From the NCBI RefSeq assembly GCF_947495995.1, contig NZ_CANMAX010000002.1, positions 744,001 through 808,000 on the forward strand: a stretch of 64,000 bases of DNA. Direction: 5' to 3'. The DNA is from an uncultured Tenacibaculum sp. GTDB taxonomy: Bacteria; Bacteroidota; Bacteroidia; Flavobacteriales; Flavobacteriaceae. Below, in pieces: positions 8,458-18,457 of the stretch (position 1 is its first letter; each line of letters opens with the position of its first letter). The notes under the pieces are model-generated. The model had not been told where the DNA came from. It did not search any database and was given only the letters and a program-made list of their open reading frames with translations. Both the position numbers and the translations under genes were made by a program.

Positions 8458-9987
8458 TTAAAACGGAACATCATCATTAAAATCTGGAGTTGAAGGTGGT
8501 TCTGGTGCTCCAAAAGCATCTGCTGCAGATGGAGATGGTAAAGAACCAGACTCAAATGTGTTCATACTTGATTGGAATTCGCTACTAAATCCTTCTTCTA
8601 AATCTGAGAATTTAGCTAAGTGTCCTGTAAATTTCAAACGAATATTATCTAATCCACCATTACGGTGTTTTGCAACAATAAACTCTCCTTGTCCCTCACA
8701 TGGCGAATGATCATCATCATCCCACTCTGTCATACCATAATATTCTGGACGGAAAATAAACGATACAATATCGGCATCCTGCTCAATCGCTCCAGATTCA
8801 CGAAGATCGGATAAAAGTGGACGTTTACTTCCTCCACGAGTTTCTACCGAACGTGATAACTGCGATAATGCAATTACTGGTACATCTAATTCTTTTGCTA
8901 AAGCTTTTAAGTTACGGGAAATCATCGAAATTTCTTGCTCACGGTTACCTCCTGCTCCACCAGCTGTCATTAACTGTAAATAATCAATAATTAAAATTTT
9001 CACACCATGTTGTGACACCAAACGACGCGCTTTTGCACGTAAATCGAAAATAGAAAGAGCTGGAGTATCATCAATAAAAATAGGCGCATCAGACAGTTTC
9101 TTCACTTTTACATTTAATTGCTCCCATTCATGTGGTTCAAGATTTCCTTTACGTAATTTTTCAGAAGTTAATCCTGTTTCAGAAGAAATCATACGAGTAA
9201 TTAACTGTACCGATGACATCTCCAGAGAGAATAATGCAACTGCATGATTAAAATCGATTGCCATATTTTTTGCCATCGAGATTACAAATGCCGTTTTACC
9301 CATACCAGGACGAGCTGCAATAATAATTAAATCGGTTGGTTGCCAACCAGAAGTAAGTGCATCTAACTTGGTAAAACCAGTTGCCAAACCACTCATTCCT
9401 TCTTTATTCGAAATTTCTTGAATTTTATTTATCGCTTGTTGTACAAGAGATTGTGCATTTTCTGCTCCTTTTTTAAGGTTTCCTTGTGTTACTTCGAAAA
9501 GTTTTCCTTCGGCATCATCTAATAAATCAAAAACATCTGTCGTTTCATCATAAGCACTTTCAATAATTTCCGAAGAAATAGAAATTAATTTTCGTTGAAT
9601 AAACTTCTCTAAAATAATTCTAGAGTGAAATTCAATATGTGCAGAAGAAGCTACTTTTTGTGTTAATCCGATAATATAAAAATCTCCACCAGCTATTTCT
9701 AACTTCCCATCTTTTCTTAACTGATTAGAAACCGTTAATAAATCAATTGGTTCTGAATTCTGGAATAACGCATAAACCGCAGCATATATCTCTTGGTGTC
9801 TTCTATCATAAAAAGCGTCAGGATGCAAAATATCGATTACTTCATCGATCCCTTTCTTATCCGTCATCATTGCCCCCAATACGGCTTCCTCAAGATCTAA
9901 TGCTTGTGGTGGAAGCTTTCCTTTTTCTAAATTAACAACTTTAGATCGGTCAACTCTACCTCCCCTTAAACTTTGTGTTTTCTCCAT
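8458..9987 (-). CDS. dnaB: Replicative DNA helicase DnaB
   Basis: A 509-aa protein of the usual DnaB length, with the N-terminal helical domain opening LPPQALDLEEAVLGAMMTDK. The RecA-like helicase domain has Walker A ARPGMGKTAF (about residues 226-235), Walker B VKILIIDYLQLM, the conserved SQLSRSVETR, and the DLRESGAIEQDADIV segment. The tail is acidic and proline-rich, ending DDVPF, which resembles an SSB-type C-terminal peptide and may be a protein-docking tail. The hexamer unwinds DNA at the replication fork. The ATG at 9987 lies only 5 nt from a perfect -7 box, so the mRNA may be leaderless or nearly so. The gene is divergent from the DUF3810 gene. Confidence 0.97.
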   Translation of the reverse strand: MEKTQSLRGGRVDRSKVVNLEKGKLPPQALDLEEAVLGAMMTDKKGIDEVIDILHPDAFYDRRHQEIYAAVYALFQNSEPIDLLTVSNQLRKDGKLEIAGGDFYIIGLTQKVASSAHIEFHSRIILEKFIQRKLISISSEIIESAYDETTDVFDLLDDAEGKLFEVTQGNLKKGAENAQSLVQQAINKIQEISNKEGMSGLATGFTKLDALTSGWQPTDLIIIAARPGMGKTAFVISMAKNMAIDFNHAVALFSLEMSSVQLITRMISSETGLTSEKLRKGNLEPHEWEQLNVKVKKLSDAPIFIDDTPALSIFDLRAKARRLVSQHGVKILIIDYLQLMTAGGAGGNREQEISMISRNLKALAKELDVPVIALSQLSRSVETRGGSKRPLLSDLRESGAIEQDADIVSFIFRPEYYGMTEWDDDDHSPCEGQGEFIVAKHRNGGLDNIRLKFTGHLAKFSDLEEGFSSEFQSSMNTFESGSLPSPSAADAFGAPEPPSTPDFNDDVPF

Positions 9988-9992
9988 GGTGA

Positions 9993-10000
9993 CAAAAGTA
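9993..10000 (-). promoter_or_regulatory. -7 promoter box of dnaB
   Basis: TACTTTTG on the minus strand is a perfect TAnnTTTG, only 5 nt upstream of the dnaB ATG. The TTG -33 element is not at the right spacing, so the promoter assignment rests on the -7 box alone. Confidence 0.5.
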
Positions 10001-10113
10001 ATTTTTTAGGTTCAAATTGTTCCTTGTTTTATGCATTTTTCTTTTTTCACAAAAAATGTAAACAAAACTGTTACTAATGTGTTGATAACATTTTTGTTTT
10101 TTATTTTTACGTA

Positions 10114-11181
10114 ATGAAACTACGAAATAAACATCTATTTCTAGCAATTTTATTGCCCATACAATATTTTATTGTACAATTTTTAAGCCAAAAATCTACT
10201 TTAATTGAGGAATATTATTCTAACGGAATTTATCCTTACATCTCACGATTTCTAAGAATTCTTCTTGGTTGGCTTCCTTTTTCTTTTGGTGATCTTTTAG
10301 GATTGATACTTATTGTACTTCTAATACAACAAGTTTACAAATTAGTTAGAAATAGATTTAGAGGAATACTTTCTAAACTAGTTCAATTTGTAGGAGTACT
10401 TTCTATTATTTATTTCTGTTTCTATTGTTTTTGGGGATTAAATTATTTCAGAAAACCTTTAGCTGAGAATTTAGGATTACAACAATCAAAATATACAACA
10501 GAACAATTGGTTCGCACTACGAAAAAAACAATTGAAATCTTCAATAAAATTCATTTTGATATTACTCAAAACGACACATTAAAAATTGAAGTTCCATATT
10601 CTTCAGGAGAAATTTACGATAAAGTTCCAGCTGCTTATAAAAAAGTGGCTTTTGATTATCCTCAGCTGGCTTATAAAAGTCCAGCTATAAAAAATTCTTT
10701 AGTCAGCTTATTTCAATCCTATAACGGTACTGCAGGATATTTAAATCCTATTACTGGAGAGGCTCAAGTAAATAGTATGTTACCAAAGGCTGGTTATCCA
10801 GCAACTACTTGTCATGAAGTTGCGCATCAGATCGGTTGGTCTGCTGAAAACGACGCCAACTTTTTAGGTTTCTTAGCTTGTACCTATAGTGATGATATTT
10901 ACTTTAATTATTCTGGTTACAGAATGGCTTTTCGCTATTGCATGAGAGAAATCAGAAAAAGAGATAAAGAATTGTATAAAGAGCTATGGAAAACAGTAAA
11001 TAAAGGAATTAAAAAAGAATTAAACGATAATTATCTATTCTGGAAGAAATATGAAAATCCGATAGAACCTTACATTAAAAAAGGATATAACTCCTATTTA
11101 AAAGCGAATAATCAATCAAAAGGGATAGAATCTTACAGCTATGTTGTAGATTTGCTTATTGCTTATTTTGAACAAAAATAA
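10114..11181 (+). CDS. DUF3810 family membrane protein with HExxH metalloprotease motif
   Basis: This 355-aa protein has N-terminal membrane segments (about 8-25, 52-74 and 88-110) followed by a soluble domain containing HEVAHQIGW, an HExxH zinc motif at H234-H238. The arrangement and length fit the DUF3810 family of Bacteroidota. It could be a membrane-anchored zinc peptidase, but no substrate is known. The C-terminal part is helical and ends SYVVDLLIAYFEQK. A lipoprotein gene starts 2 bp after its stop, so the pair is translationally linked. The ATG at 10114 is the first start after the divergent dnaB promoter. Confidence 0.85.
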   Translation: MKLRNKHLFLAILLPIQYFIVQFLSQKSTLIEEYYSNGIYPYISRFLRILLGWLPFSFGDLLGLILIVLLIQQVYKLVRNRFRGILSKLVQFVGVLSIIYFCFYCFWGLNYFRKPLAENLGLQQSKYTTEQLVRTTKKTIEIFNKIHFDITQNDTLKIEVPYSSGEIYDKVPAAYKKVAFDYPQLAYKSPAIKNSLVSLFQSYNGTAGYLNPITGEAQVNSMLPKAGYPATTCHEVAHQIGWSAENDANFLGFLACTYSDDIYFNYSGYRMAFRYCMREIRKRDKELYKELWKTVNKGIKKELNDNYLFWKKYENPIEPYIKKGYNSYLKANNQSKGIESYSYVVDLLIAYFEQK

Positions 11182-11183
11182 TT

Positions 11184-11732
11184 ATGACAAAGTATTTACT
11201 ATTTATCTTTAGTGCTCTTTTATTTATCTCTTGTGATTCTAACGAATTAGGTAAAGAATTTAACTGCAAATCGTCTTCACTGGGGACTTTAGAAACTGTA
11301 GAAGATTTCAAGAAAAATTTTACAGCTAAATTTCCAAATCACTGGAAAATAAACTTATACTATGAAGATGCTGTTTCTTCTATTTATGCAGCAGATACAA
11401 CTTTAACTTTATCGGAAGCTACATTAATCGATATTTCTTTTATTACTAATCCTGATAATATTGATGATGATTTTATTTATAAAGTAAAAAGAGATAATGA
11501 AGAACTTCAACTTACCGAAGTAAAATCTAAACGATTAAAATTCAAAAGAAAAGACGCGTATTACAATTTAGCTAAAGGAAAAAGAGGAAAGTTCAATTAT
11601 CATATTTTAAATCTGTACGGGAAAACACAAAAAGGTTTTATCCATGCTAAGACAGAAATTTATGGTGATTCTTTAATTAATGAAAGACTTTGCTCTGCCA
11701 TTTCGCTAATTAATGATATACAAATGAAATAA
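11184..11732 (+). CDS. Lipoprotein of unknown function (182 aa)
   Basis: The N-terminus [21 protein letters not shown] is a lipoprotein signal with lipobox FISC, so the mature protein begins at Cys17. The rest alternates strand-like segments and is rich in lysine and acidic residues. I do not recognise the family. It begins 2 bp after the DUF3810 gene and ends 28 bp before pepT, so the three may form one transcript running to the terminator after pepT. Its role is probably linked to the DUF3810 protein, by position only. Confidence 0.75.
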   Translation: MTKYLLFIFSALLFISCDSNELGKEFNCKSSSLGTLETVEDFKKNFTAKFPNHWKINLYYEDAVSSIYAADTTLTLSEATLIDISFITNPDNIDDDFIYKVKRDNEELQLTEVKSKRLKFKRKDAYYNLAKGKRGKFNYHILNLYGKTQKGFIHAKTEIYGDSLINERLCSAISLINDIQMK

Positions 11733-11760
11733 ACATTCAAAACAAACAAAACATTACTTA

Positions 11761-12999
11761 ATGAACAAACAGAATATAATTAATAGGTTTATTAAATACA
11801 TAACCATCGATACTGAATCTGATCCTACGAATCCAGCTTTTCCTAGTACAGAAAAACAATGGGATTTAGCCAAGGTATTAGAACAAGAATTGATAGCAAT
11901 TGGAATGGAAGATGTAGAGTTAGATGAAAACTGTTATCTAATGGCTACATTACCTAGTAATATTGATTATGAAGTACCAACGATTGGGTTTGTTGCACAC
12001 ATAGATACAAGTCCAGATTTTACTGGAGCGAATGTAAAACCGCAAATCCATGAAAATTATAACGGAGAAGATATCATATTAAACGAAGCAGAAAATATTG
12101 TTTTATCTCCGTCATACTTTGAAGATTTACTTTTATATAAAGGACAAACTTTAATTACTACAGACGGAACAACTTTATTAGGAGCCGATGATAAAGCTGG
12201 TGTTACTGAAATTGTTTCTGCAATGGAATATTTAATTCAGCATCCAGAAATTAAACATGGTAAAATAAGAATTTGCTTTACACCTGATGAAGAAGTTGGT
12301 AAGGGAGCTCATAAGTTTGATGTTGAAAAGTTTGGTGCGCAGTGGGCATACACTATGGATGGAAGCCAAATTGGTGAGTTAGAATATGAGAATTTTAATG
12401 CTGCAGGAGCTGTAGTAACTGTAAACGGTAAAATTGTTCACCCTGGTTACGCTAAAGGAAAGATGGTAAACTCTATGACTATTGCTAGTCAGTTTATAAA
12501 TGCTTTACCAGCTGAAGAAGTTCCTGAACATACAACTGATTACGAAGGATTCTTCCATTTGCATAGTATAGAAGGAAAAGTAGAACAAACTGTTTTACGA
12601 TACATTATTAGAGATCATGATATGAACCTTTTCCAAGAGCGAAAAGAAACAATAAAATCTATTGCAGTTAAAATAAATGAAGAATTAGGTAAAGATGCTA
12701 TTCAAGTAGAAATTAAAGATCAATACTTTAATATGCGTGAAAAGGTTGAGCCTGTAATGTATATTGTTGATATTGCTGAAGAAGTAATGAAAGATTTGAA
12801 CATTACTCCTTTAATTAAACCTATTCGAGGAGGAACAGACGGATCTCAATTATCTTATAAAGGATTACCTTGTCCAAACATTTTTGCTGGTGGACATAAT
12901 TTCCATGGACGTTACGAATACGTACCAGTAGAATCTATTATAAAAGCTTCAGAAGTAATTATTGGTATTGCTGAGAAAATTACAGTAAAGTTTAAATAG
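11761..12999 (+). CDS. pepT: Peptidase T (tripeptide aminopeptidase)
   Basis: This 412-aa protein has the usual PepT length and M20 family motifs. The zinc ligand motif is [11 protein letters not shown] (H80, D82), followed by [10 protein letters not shown] with the bridging Asp (about 142), the catalytic TPDEEVG (about 175-181), the FHLHSIEGK lid region, and [20 protein letters not shown] near the C-terminus. It is a cytoplasmic dizinc enzyme that removes the N-terminal residue from tripeptides. It has no signal peptide. It may be the last gene of the unit starting at 10114, and a strong terminator follows. Confidence 0.96.
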   Translation: MNKQNIINRFIKYITIDTESDPTNPAFPSTEKQWDLAKVLEQELIAIGMEDVELDENCYLMATLPSNIDYEVPTIGFVAHIDTSPDFTGANVKPQIHENYNGEDIILNEAENIVLSPSYFEDLLLYKGQTLITTDGTTLLGADDKAGVTEIVSAMEYLIQHPEIKHGKIRICFTPDEEVGKGAHKFDVEKFGAQWAYTMDGSQIGELEYENFNAAGAVVTVNGKIVHPGYAKGKMVNSMTIASQFINALPAEEVPEHTTDYEGFFHLHSIEGKVEQTVLRYIIRDHDMNLFQERKETIKSIAVKINEELGKDAIQVEIKDQYFNMREKVEPVMYIVDIAEEVMKDLNITPLIKPIRGGTDGSQLSYKGLPCPNIFAGGHNFHGRYEYVPVESIIKASEVIIGIAEKITVKFK

Positions 13000-13024
13000 G
13001 AATTACATACATATTATAAAAAGA

Positions 13025-13056
13025 AAAAACTCTGGTGAAGAAATACCAGAGTTTTT
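13025..13056 (+). terminator. Terminator after pepT
   Basis: AAAAACTCTGGT (13025-13036) pairs perfectly with ACCAGAGTTTTT (13045-13056) around an 8-nt loop, with a T-run on the plus strand. Confidence 0.88.
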
Positions 13057-13248
13057 AATTAACCTCCTATTAAAATCAAATATATGAAAACACTCCCATC
13101 AATTTTGATTTCACCGACAAAGATAAAACTTTTTTTTACCAAAAACCAAGTAAAAATTGCAATTTGTAATAAAAAAATGTAATTTTTTTACATAATAGGC
13201 TATTGTGTTATATTCTCACATTCAATTTTTTTTCTTTTTTTATATCTC

Positions 13249-13256
13249 TACATTTG
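13249..13256 (+). promoter_or_regulatory. -7 promoter box of lysA
   Basis: TACATTTG is a perfect TAnnTTTG, 19 nt before the lysA ATG. The upstream stretch is T-rich with no TTG at the -33 position. The rest of the 276-bp gap before lysA (13000-13275) holds only the pepT terminator and AT-rich sequence. Confidence 0.6.
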
Positions 13257-13275
13257 AAAAAAATTAATTTTAAAA

Positions 13276-14478
13276 ATGGAGAACAACTTACTGTTAGATT
13301 TAGCAAAAAAGCACGGAAGCCCTCTGTATGTATATGATACAGAAAAGATTATCAGTCAATACAAAAGAATTACTAAAGCTTTTTCTAAGGTAAAAAATGT
13401 AAAAATTAATTATGCTACTAAGGCATTATCTAACGTTAATATACTAAAGGTATTTAATAAATTAGAAAGTGGCTTAGATACAGTTTCTATACAAGAAGTT
13501 AAGCTAGGATTATTAGCTGGATTTGAACCAAAAGACATTATTTACACTCCAAATGGCGTTTCTTTAAAAGAAATTGAAGATGTTGCGAAGCTAGGTGTGC
13601 AGATAAATATCGATAATTTATCTATTCTAGAATTATTCGGTCAAAAACATCCAAACATTCCTGTATGTATTAGAATTAATCCGCATGTTATGGCTGGGGG
13701 AAATTCTAAAATCTCTGTGGGACACATCGATTCGAAATTCGGAATTTCTATACATCAGGTTCCTCATATCAAAAGAGTGGTAGAAAATACAGGTATGAAT
13801 ATCAATGGTATTCATATGCATACTGGTTCTGATATTCTTGATGTCGATACTTTTTTAATGGCTACAGAAATTCTTTTTAATACTGCAAAAGAGTTCAAAA
13901 ATATTGAGTTTATTGATTTTGGTAGTGGATTTAAAGTTCCATATAAACAAGGAGATATCTCAACAAATATTGAAGATTTAGGAAAGCATTTATCGAAAAG
14001 ATTTAATGATTTCTGTAAAGAATATGGTAAAGACTTAACACTAATGTTTGAGCCTGGTAAGTTTTTAGTAAGTCAAGCTGGTTATTTTCTTGCTACAGTA
14101 AATGTTATCAAGCAAACTACTTCTACTGTATTTGCTGGTATCGATAGTGGATTAAATCACTTGATTAGACCTATGTTTTATAATTCTTATCATTTTATAG
14201 AAAACCTTTCTAATCCTAAAGGAAGAGAACGTTTTTATAGTATTGTAGGTTATATCTGTGAAACAGACACATTTGGCACAAATCGTAGAATTAATGAAAT
14301 TAGAGAAGACGATATTTTATGTTTCCATAATGCAGGAGCATATTGTTTTTCTATGGCTTCTAACTACAACTCTCGCTACAGACCTGCTGAAGTAATGGTT
14401 CATGAAGGTAAAGATTACCTGATTCGAAAAAGAGAGACTTTCGACGATATTTTAAGAAATCAAGAACTAGTTATATAA
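13276..14478 (+). CDS. lysA: Diaminopimelate decarboxylase
   Basis: A 400-aa fold-type III PLP enzyme. The PLP lysine is K49 in INYATKALSN, the phosphate-binding glycine motif is FIDFGSGF, and EPGKFLVSQAG and the active-site Cys of GYICETDTFG (about residue 327) follow the DapDC pattern. It decarboxylates meso-diaminopimelate to L-lysine, the last step of lysine synthesis, in the cytoplasm. A single-gene unit is indicated by a perfect -7 box 19 nt upstream and a terminator 4 nt after the stop. Related decarboxylases acting on ornithine or arginine are possible, but the length and the CETDTFG motif favour LysA. Confidence 0.93.
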   Translation: MENNLLLDLAKKHGSPLYVYDTEKIISQYKRITKAFSKVKNVKINYATKALSNVNILKVFNKLESGLDTVSIQEVKLGLLAGFEPKDIIYTPNGVSLKEIEDVAKLGVQINIDNLSILELFGQKHPNIPVCIRINPHVMAGGNSKISVGHIDSKFGISIHQVPHIKRVVENTGMNINGIHMHTGSDILDVDTFLMATEILFNTAKEFKNIEFIDFGSGFKVPYKQGDISTNIEDLGKHLSKRFNDFCKEYGKDLTLMFEPGKFLVSQAGYFLATVNVIKQTTSTVFAGIDSGLNHLIRPMFYNSYHFIENLSNPKGRERFYSIVGYICETDTFGTNRRINEIREDDILCFHNAGAYCFSMASNYNSRYRPAEVMVHEGKDYLIRKRETFDDILRNQELVI

Positions 14479-14482
14479 ATCA

Positions 14483-14508
14483 AAAACTCCGACTAACGTC
14501 GGAGTTTT
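14483..14508 (+). terminator. Terminator after lysA
   Basis: AAAACTCCGAC (14483-14493) and GTCGGAGTTTT (14498-14508) form a perfect stem with a TAAC tetraloop and a following T-rich tract. Confidence 0.88.
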
Positions 14509-14594
14509 CATTTTTCTTATATAATTAAATAATCCCCTAAATAAATTATATAAAAGTATATGCATTAGCAATTTGCAACTTATTCTAATATTTT

Positions 14595-14650
14595 AAACAG
14601 GAAAAACCCTGTTTTTGAAATGGGAAAACCGCAATTTAAATTGCGGTTTT
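14595..14650 (-). terminator. Two hairpins downstream of the Oar-like receptor gene
   Basis: A 13-bp-arm perfect palindrome, AAAACCGCAATTT (14625-14637) with AAATTGCGGTTTT (14638-14650), lies 30 bp after the receptor stop. A second hairpin, AAACAGG (14595-14601) with CCTGTTT (14608-14614), lies beyond it. Both can terminate the minus-strand receptor transcript. Confidence 0.7.
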
Positions 14651-14679
14651 CTGCATTTATGTATTTTTTACTTGTAATA

Positions 14680-17600
14680 TTAGAATATGTAGCGTAAACC
14701 AAGTTGCATTTGCCAACGAGAATTTAAACTTGTATCAAACGTAAAAGTTTCTACTAAATTACCATCAAAGGTATAAGTAGGAACTCCAGTATTTTGATCT
14801 ACTACAACACCTAATGGTTGAACATTTACTGGCTGTTGTACAACTCCCCAAGCTGAATTAATTAAGTTTCCAACATTTAAAATATCTACACTTAATTGAA
14901 TGGTATTTTGTTTGTTTTCTGAAACATTGAAATTAAAATCTTGTAATAATTTAACATCCCATCTGCTTCTCCAAGGTGCTAAAGCTCCGTAACGTTCTAC
15001 GTACTGCCCTCTTCTACCATTTAAATAATCATCTTGTTGGATATATTCTTCAAAAGCTTGTGCCTGTCCAGCACCAGAAAATTGCATTTGAGTAACTTCA
15101 GCTGAAGTAGGTACATATAATAAATCGTTTACTCTTGATCCATCATTATTAATATCTCCACCATAAGTATAGTTAAATCTTCCTCCTTGTGCATATTCAA
15201 AGAAAGTAGCTATAGTTGTTGCAAATTTATCGCCTGCGTAATTAAACTTCTTTGAAGCAACACCGATAATTCTATGTGTATCTCCGTATCTAGAAAAAGC
15301 CAATACATCGTTATTTGCATTTCCTATTACAGGATTGAAAGCAAAAGCATCACCAGTGATTTCTGCTTCAATTGAATTTACATCTTTAGAATTTAAATAA
15401 CTATATGCAATATTTGTATACAAACCATTTTCAAATGATTTCTCTACTTTAAAAGTGGCATTATATGTTCTTCCTTTATCTGAATTTGTAAACACATAAG
15501 CATTCGTTTGACCTCCAAATTGATTTAACGCTTTATCTGCATCTGTATACACAGATCTAGTATCTCCAGGAGCAACTAAATTACCTGTAGGATTACTTAA
15601 TCCCCAATTTTGTACATGAGCTCCATTAATATCTTGTGTGTATGCTAAATCAGTACTTACTACAAATCCGTTTTCAAATTTATAATCTAGACCGATATTT
15701 GTTCTCCAAACTTGTGGAAATTTAAAATCTTTATCTACTGTTTGATAGAAAAAGAAATCGACTCCTTGAACTTGGTTTCCTAACCATACGAAAGGTAAAC
15801 GGCCTGTAAATAAACCTGTTCCTCCTCTTACTTGTAATTTATTTTCTCCATTTACATCCCAATTAAATCCTAATCTTGGAGAAATTAACCAATCGTTAGA
15901 TGGTAAATCTAAAGAACTTAATGTTGTAGCTTGATTATTTTCTGGATCGAAATAAATGTTCCCTGGTTGGTAAGTTCCTTTTCTATCTATATTTTCCTGA
16001 ATCTTTTCTTTAGTATCGAAAAATAAAGGCTTATCGAAACGAACTCCGTACGTCAACTTAATATCATCATTAATCTCATATTCATCTTGTAAATAAAAAG
16101 CTAACTGACCTACATTAGTTTCTGCTAAAGACCATCCATCTGGATTTCCAACTCCATTGGCTGTTAATGAATTGTTAGCTGAAATTGCTGCATCAAACTG
16201 AGCTTGATATGTCGCTACTAAAGCAGCTTCTCCTGCTGCATCTAAGTTTCTAAAATCGTTGATTGATCCTGATGGAAAGAATACTCCTTGAGCTCCGTAA
16301 GCACCTAAATTAAACGAGTTATCAAACATGAATTTTTCAAAAGAAAAACCAACTGTAATTGTATGATTTCCTTTAAAGAAGTTCATGTTATTTGTAATTT
16401 GAAGTACTTTTTGATCTAATGTATTATTGATAGAAAAAGGCTCGTGACCAGCGATAATATAATTTGAAGATCCAGCAGCATCTAAAATAGTGATTGAAGG
16501 TGCTGGCGTAGATAATGGATTTCTAAAATCATCAAACTGAGTATAACCTATTTGTAATTTATTCGAAGTTTCTTCATTAAAATTAGAGTTTAATTCTAAT
16601 AAGAAAGAATCGATATTGTTATTAATTTCGTATCCAGCATTTTCAAACTGTAATGTAGCTGCACTTGGTCCTCTAAACCCTAAAGCTGTTGGATGTGCAG
16701 GATTTTCCTTTGATGCTCTTAAGAAGTTATAGATAAAGGCTAATCTATGTTTTTGATTTACATTCCAATCTAATTTAAAAATACCTTTTACAGATTCCTG
16801 ATCGAAAGTAAATCCTTCTATAGCTCCAGGATTGTAAAATACATCATTTCCTTGTGCATCTGTTCCAATTACAACCTGACTTAAAATATTGTTTACTAAT
16901 TGTAAATCGTCTCTTGTAACTCTAGAATCGTTAACTCCTATAGTAGTTCCAGAACTTGGTTGAAAATTAGAACCTAAGTCTACTCTATCATCTTTTTCAA
17001 AATTAGCAAAGAAGAATAGTTTATCTTTAATTATAGGTCCGCCAATACTTACCCCGTATTGAACTTGATTTAATTTAGGTTTAAATACATCAAAACCTGA
17101 AATTTTTCCACCAGTTAAATCTTGGTTTCTATAAAAACCATAAGCAGTTCCTTTAAATTCGTTAGTTCCACTTTTTGTAACTGCATCTACAGAAGCTCCT
17201 GTAAAACCAGCTAAAGTAACATCATAAGGTGCTACAGAAACAGAAATTTGTTCAATTGCATCTAAAGAAACCGGTTGTGCTCCTGTCTGTCCACCTGGAG
17301 TTGCTGCATCTAATCCGAAAGGATTATTAAAAATTGAACCATCTAAAGAAAAGTTATTGAACTGATCGTTTCTACCTCCAAAAGATCCATTACTAGCAGT
17401 AGGCTCTAATCTTGTAAAATCTGCTGCTGAACGAGAAATAGTTGGTAATGTTTTTAACTGAGTCGCAGATACACTTGTTTGTGCTCCTGTTCTATCACTA
17501 TTAAAAATTTTACTTTTAGATGCAGAAATAACAACCTCATCAAGAGTTTGCCCGTCTTCAGATAAAGAAGCATCTATGTTTGTTGTTTTTCCTAAAGTTA

Positions 17601-17877
17601 AAAAAACGTTTTCTACTTCTTTAGATTTAAAACCTAAAAAACTAAATGTGATTTTATACGGTCCACCTACACGTAAGTTGGGTACTGTGTATTTTCCGTT
17701 GTCTTGTGCTACCGCACCTGAAACTGTACCAGAAGGTACGTGTAACACTACAATATTAGCTCCAAATAATGGTTCTCCAGCACTATCTGTAACCGTACCT
17801 TTAATTTTAGAGGTGGTTACTTGTGCACTAATATGTAATGACAAAAAAAGTAAGGCTAAATAAAAAAGCTTTTTCAT
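14680..17877 (-). CDS. Oar-like TonB-dependent receptor with N-terminal carboxypeptidase-regulatory domain
   Basis: A 1065-aa protein with a signal peptide (MKKLFYLALLFLSLHISAQ) and a carboxypeptidase-regulatory-like beta domain at about 22-105 (KIKGTVTDSAGEPLFGANIV). A plug-like region (about 120-260) contains the segments SRSAADFTRLEPTAS and AIEQISVSVAPYDVTLAGFTGASVDAVTKSGTN. A long outer-membrane beta-barrel follows, ending in a C-terminal aromatic (LGLRYIF). This matches the Oar family of large outer-membrane receptors widespread in Flavobacteriia. The substrate is unknown; no SusD partner is adjacent, so a peptide or other small molecule is as likely as a glycan. Its promoter box touches the rplI terminator, and it forms its own unit. 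Confidence 0.9.
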   Translation of the reverse strand: MKKLFYLALLFLSLHISAQVTTSKIKGTVTDSAGEPLFGANIVVLHVPSGTVSGAVAQDNGKYTVPNLRVGGPYKITFSFLGFKSKEVENVFLTLGKTTNIDASLSEDGQTLDEVVISASKSKIFNSDRTGAQTSVSATQLKTLPTISRSAADFTRLEPTASNGSFGGRNDQFNNFSLDGSIFNNPFGLDAATPGGQTGAQPVSLDAIEQISVSVAPYDVTLAGFTGASVDAVTKSGTNEFKGTAYGFYRNQDLTGGKISGFDVFKPKLNQVQYGVSIGGPIIKDKLFFFANFEKDDRVDLGSNFQPSSGTTIGVNDSRVTRDDLQLVNNILSQVVIGTDAQGNDVFYNPGAIEGFTFDQESVKGIFKLDWNVNQKHRLAFIYNFLRASKENPAHPTALGFRGPSAATLQFENAGYEINNNIDSFLLELNSNFNEETSNKLQIGYTQFDDFRNPLSTPAPSITILDAAGSSNYIIAGHEPFSINNTLDQKVLQITNNMNFFKGNHTITVGFSFEKFMFDNSFNLGAYGAQGVFFPSGSINDFRNLDAAGEAALVATYQAQFDAAISANNSLTANGVGNPDGWSLAETNVGQLAFYLQDEYEINDDIKLTYGVRFDKPLFFDTKEKIQENIDRKGTYQPGNIYFDPENNQATTLSSLDLPSNDWLISPRLGFNWDVNGENKLQVRGGTGLFTGRLPFVWLGNQVQGVDFFFYQTVDKDFKFPQVWRTNIGLDYKFENGFVVSTDLAYTQDINGAHVQNWGLSNPTGNLVAPGDTRSVYTDADKALNQFGGQTNAYVFTNSDKGRTYNATFKVEKSFENGLYTNIAYSYLNSKDVNSIEAEITGDAFAFNPVIGNANNDVLAFSRYGDTHRIIGVASKKFNYAGDKFATTIATFFEYAQGGRFNYTYGGDINNDGSRVNDLLYVPTSAEVTQMQFSGAGQAQAFEEYIQQDDYLNGRRGQYVERYGALAPWRSRWDVKLLQDFNFNVSENKQNTIQLSVDILNVGNLINSAWGVVQQPVNVQPLGVVVDQNTGVPTYTFDGNLVETFTFDTSLNSRWQMQLGLRYIF

Positions 17878-17921
17878 TACAAAAGATTTAGTTTTATGTG
17901 ATTATGATTAATTCGTTAAAA

Positions 17922-17929
17922 CAAAGCTA
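17922..17929 (-). promoter_or_regulatory. -7 promoter box of the Oar-like receptor gene
   Basis: TAGCTTTG on the minus strand is a perfect TAnnTTTG, about 45 bp upstream of the ATG at 17877. It sits directly beside the rplI terminator hairpin (17937-17962), so terminator and promoter are back to back. Confidence 0.6.
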
Positions 17930-17936
17930 ACAAAAA

Positions 17937-17962
17937 AAGCACGCTCAAGAATGAGCGTGCTT
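17937..17962 (-). terminator. Terminator of the rpsF-rpsR-rplI operon
   Basis: AAGCACGCTCA (17937-17947) and TGAGCGTGCTT (17952-17962) form a perfect 11-bp stem with an AGAA loop, followed on the minus strand by a T7 run. Confidence 0.9.
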
Positions 17963-17992
17963 AATTTTTTAAAAGTAAAATTAACTGATTTC

Positions 17993-18442
17993 TTACTTCT
18001 CAGCTACTACTTCAAATAAGATATCTACAACAACAGATCTATGTAAACGAACTGCAGCATTATATTTACCTAATCTTTTTACGTTACCTCCAGTAACTTT
18101 GATATATTTTTTCTCGATTTCAGTTCCTTGCTTAGCTAAAGCTTCTGCAACGTCTGCATTGTTAACCGATCCAAATAATTTATCTCCAGAACCTACTTTA
18201 GAAGCGATTTTGATTTCGTATCCTTTAACAGTTTCTGCTACTTTGTTAGCGTCTTCTACTAATTTAGCTTCTTTAAAAGCACGTTGCTTTAAGTTTTCTG
18301 CTAATACTTTTTTAGCTGAAGAAGTAGCTAAAATTGCATATCCTTGAGGTATTAGGTAGTTACGTCCATAACCATTCTTAACAGTTACAACATCGTCTTT
18401 AAAACCTAAATTTTCTACGTCTTTTTTTAATATCAATTCCAT
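17993..18442 (-). CDS. rplI: 50S ribosomal protein L9
   Basis: The 149-aa length is standard for L9. The N-terminal domain MELILKKDVENLGFKDDVVTVKNGYGRNYLIP carries the conserved rRNA-binding GYGRNYLIP. A long connecting helix (about 40-75) leads to the C-terminal domain with GSVNNADVAEAL. It is the third gene of the ribosomal operon and starts 15 bp after rpsR. It binds 23S rRNA near the L1 stalk in the large subunit. Confidence 0.97.
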   Translation of the reverse strand: MELILKKDVENLGFKDDVVTVKNGYGRNYLIPQGYAILATSSAKKVLAENLKQRAFKEAKLVEDANKVAETVKGYEIKIASKVGSGDKLFGSVNNADVAEALAKQGTEIEKKYIKVTGGNVKRLGKYNAAVRLHRSVVVDILFEVVAEK

Positions 18443-18457
18443 TGTTCTACTCCTTTA

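Noticed and set aside
9956..10147. 63-codon minus frame spanning the dnaB start and the start of the DUF3810 gene
   Set aside because: It overlaps the start of two well-supported genes and the dnaB promoter box; the translation is rich in Lys/Asn/Cys without pattern.
18099..18347. 82-codon plus frame antisense to rplI
   Set aside because: This is an antisense shadow of a conserved ribosomal protein gene.
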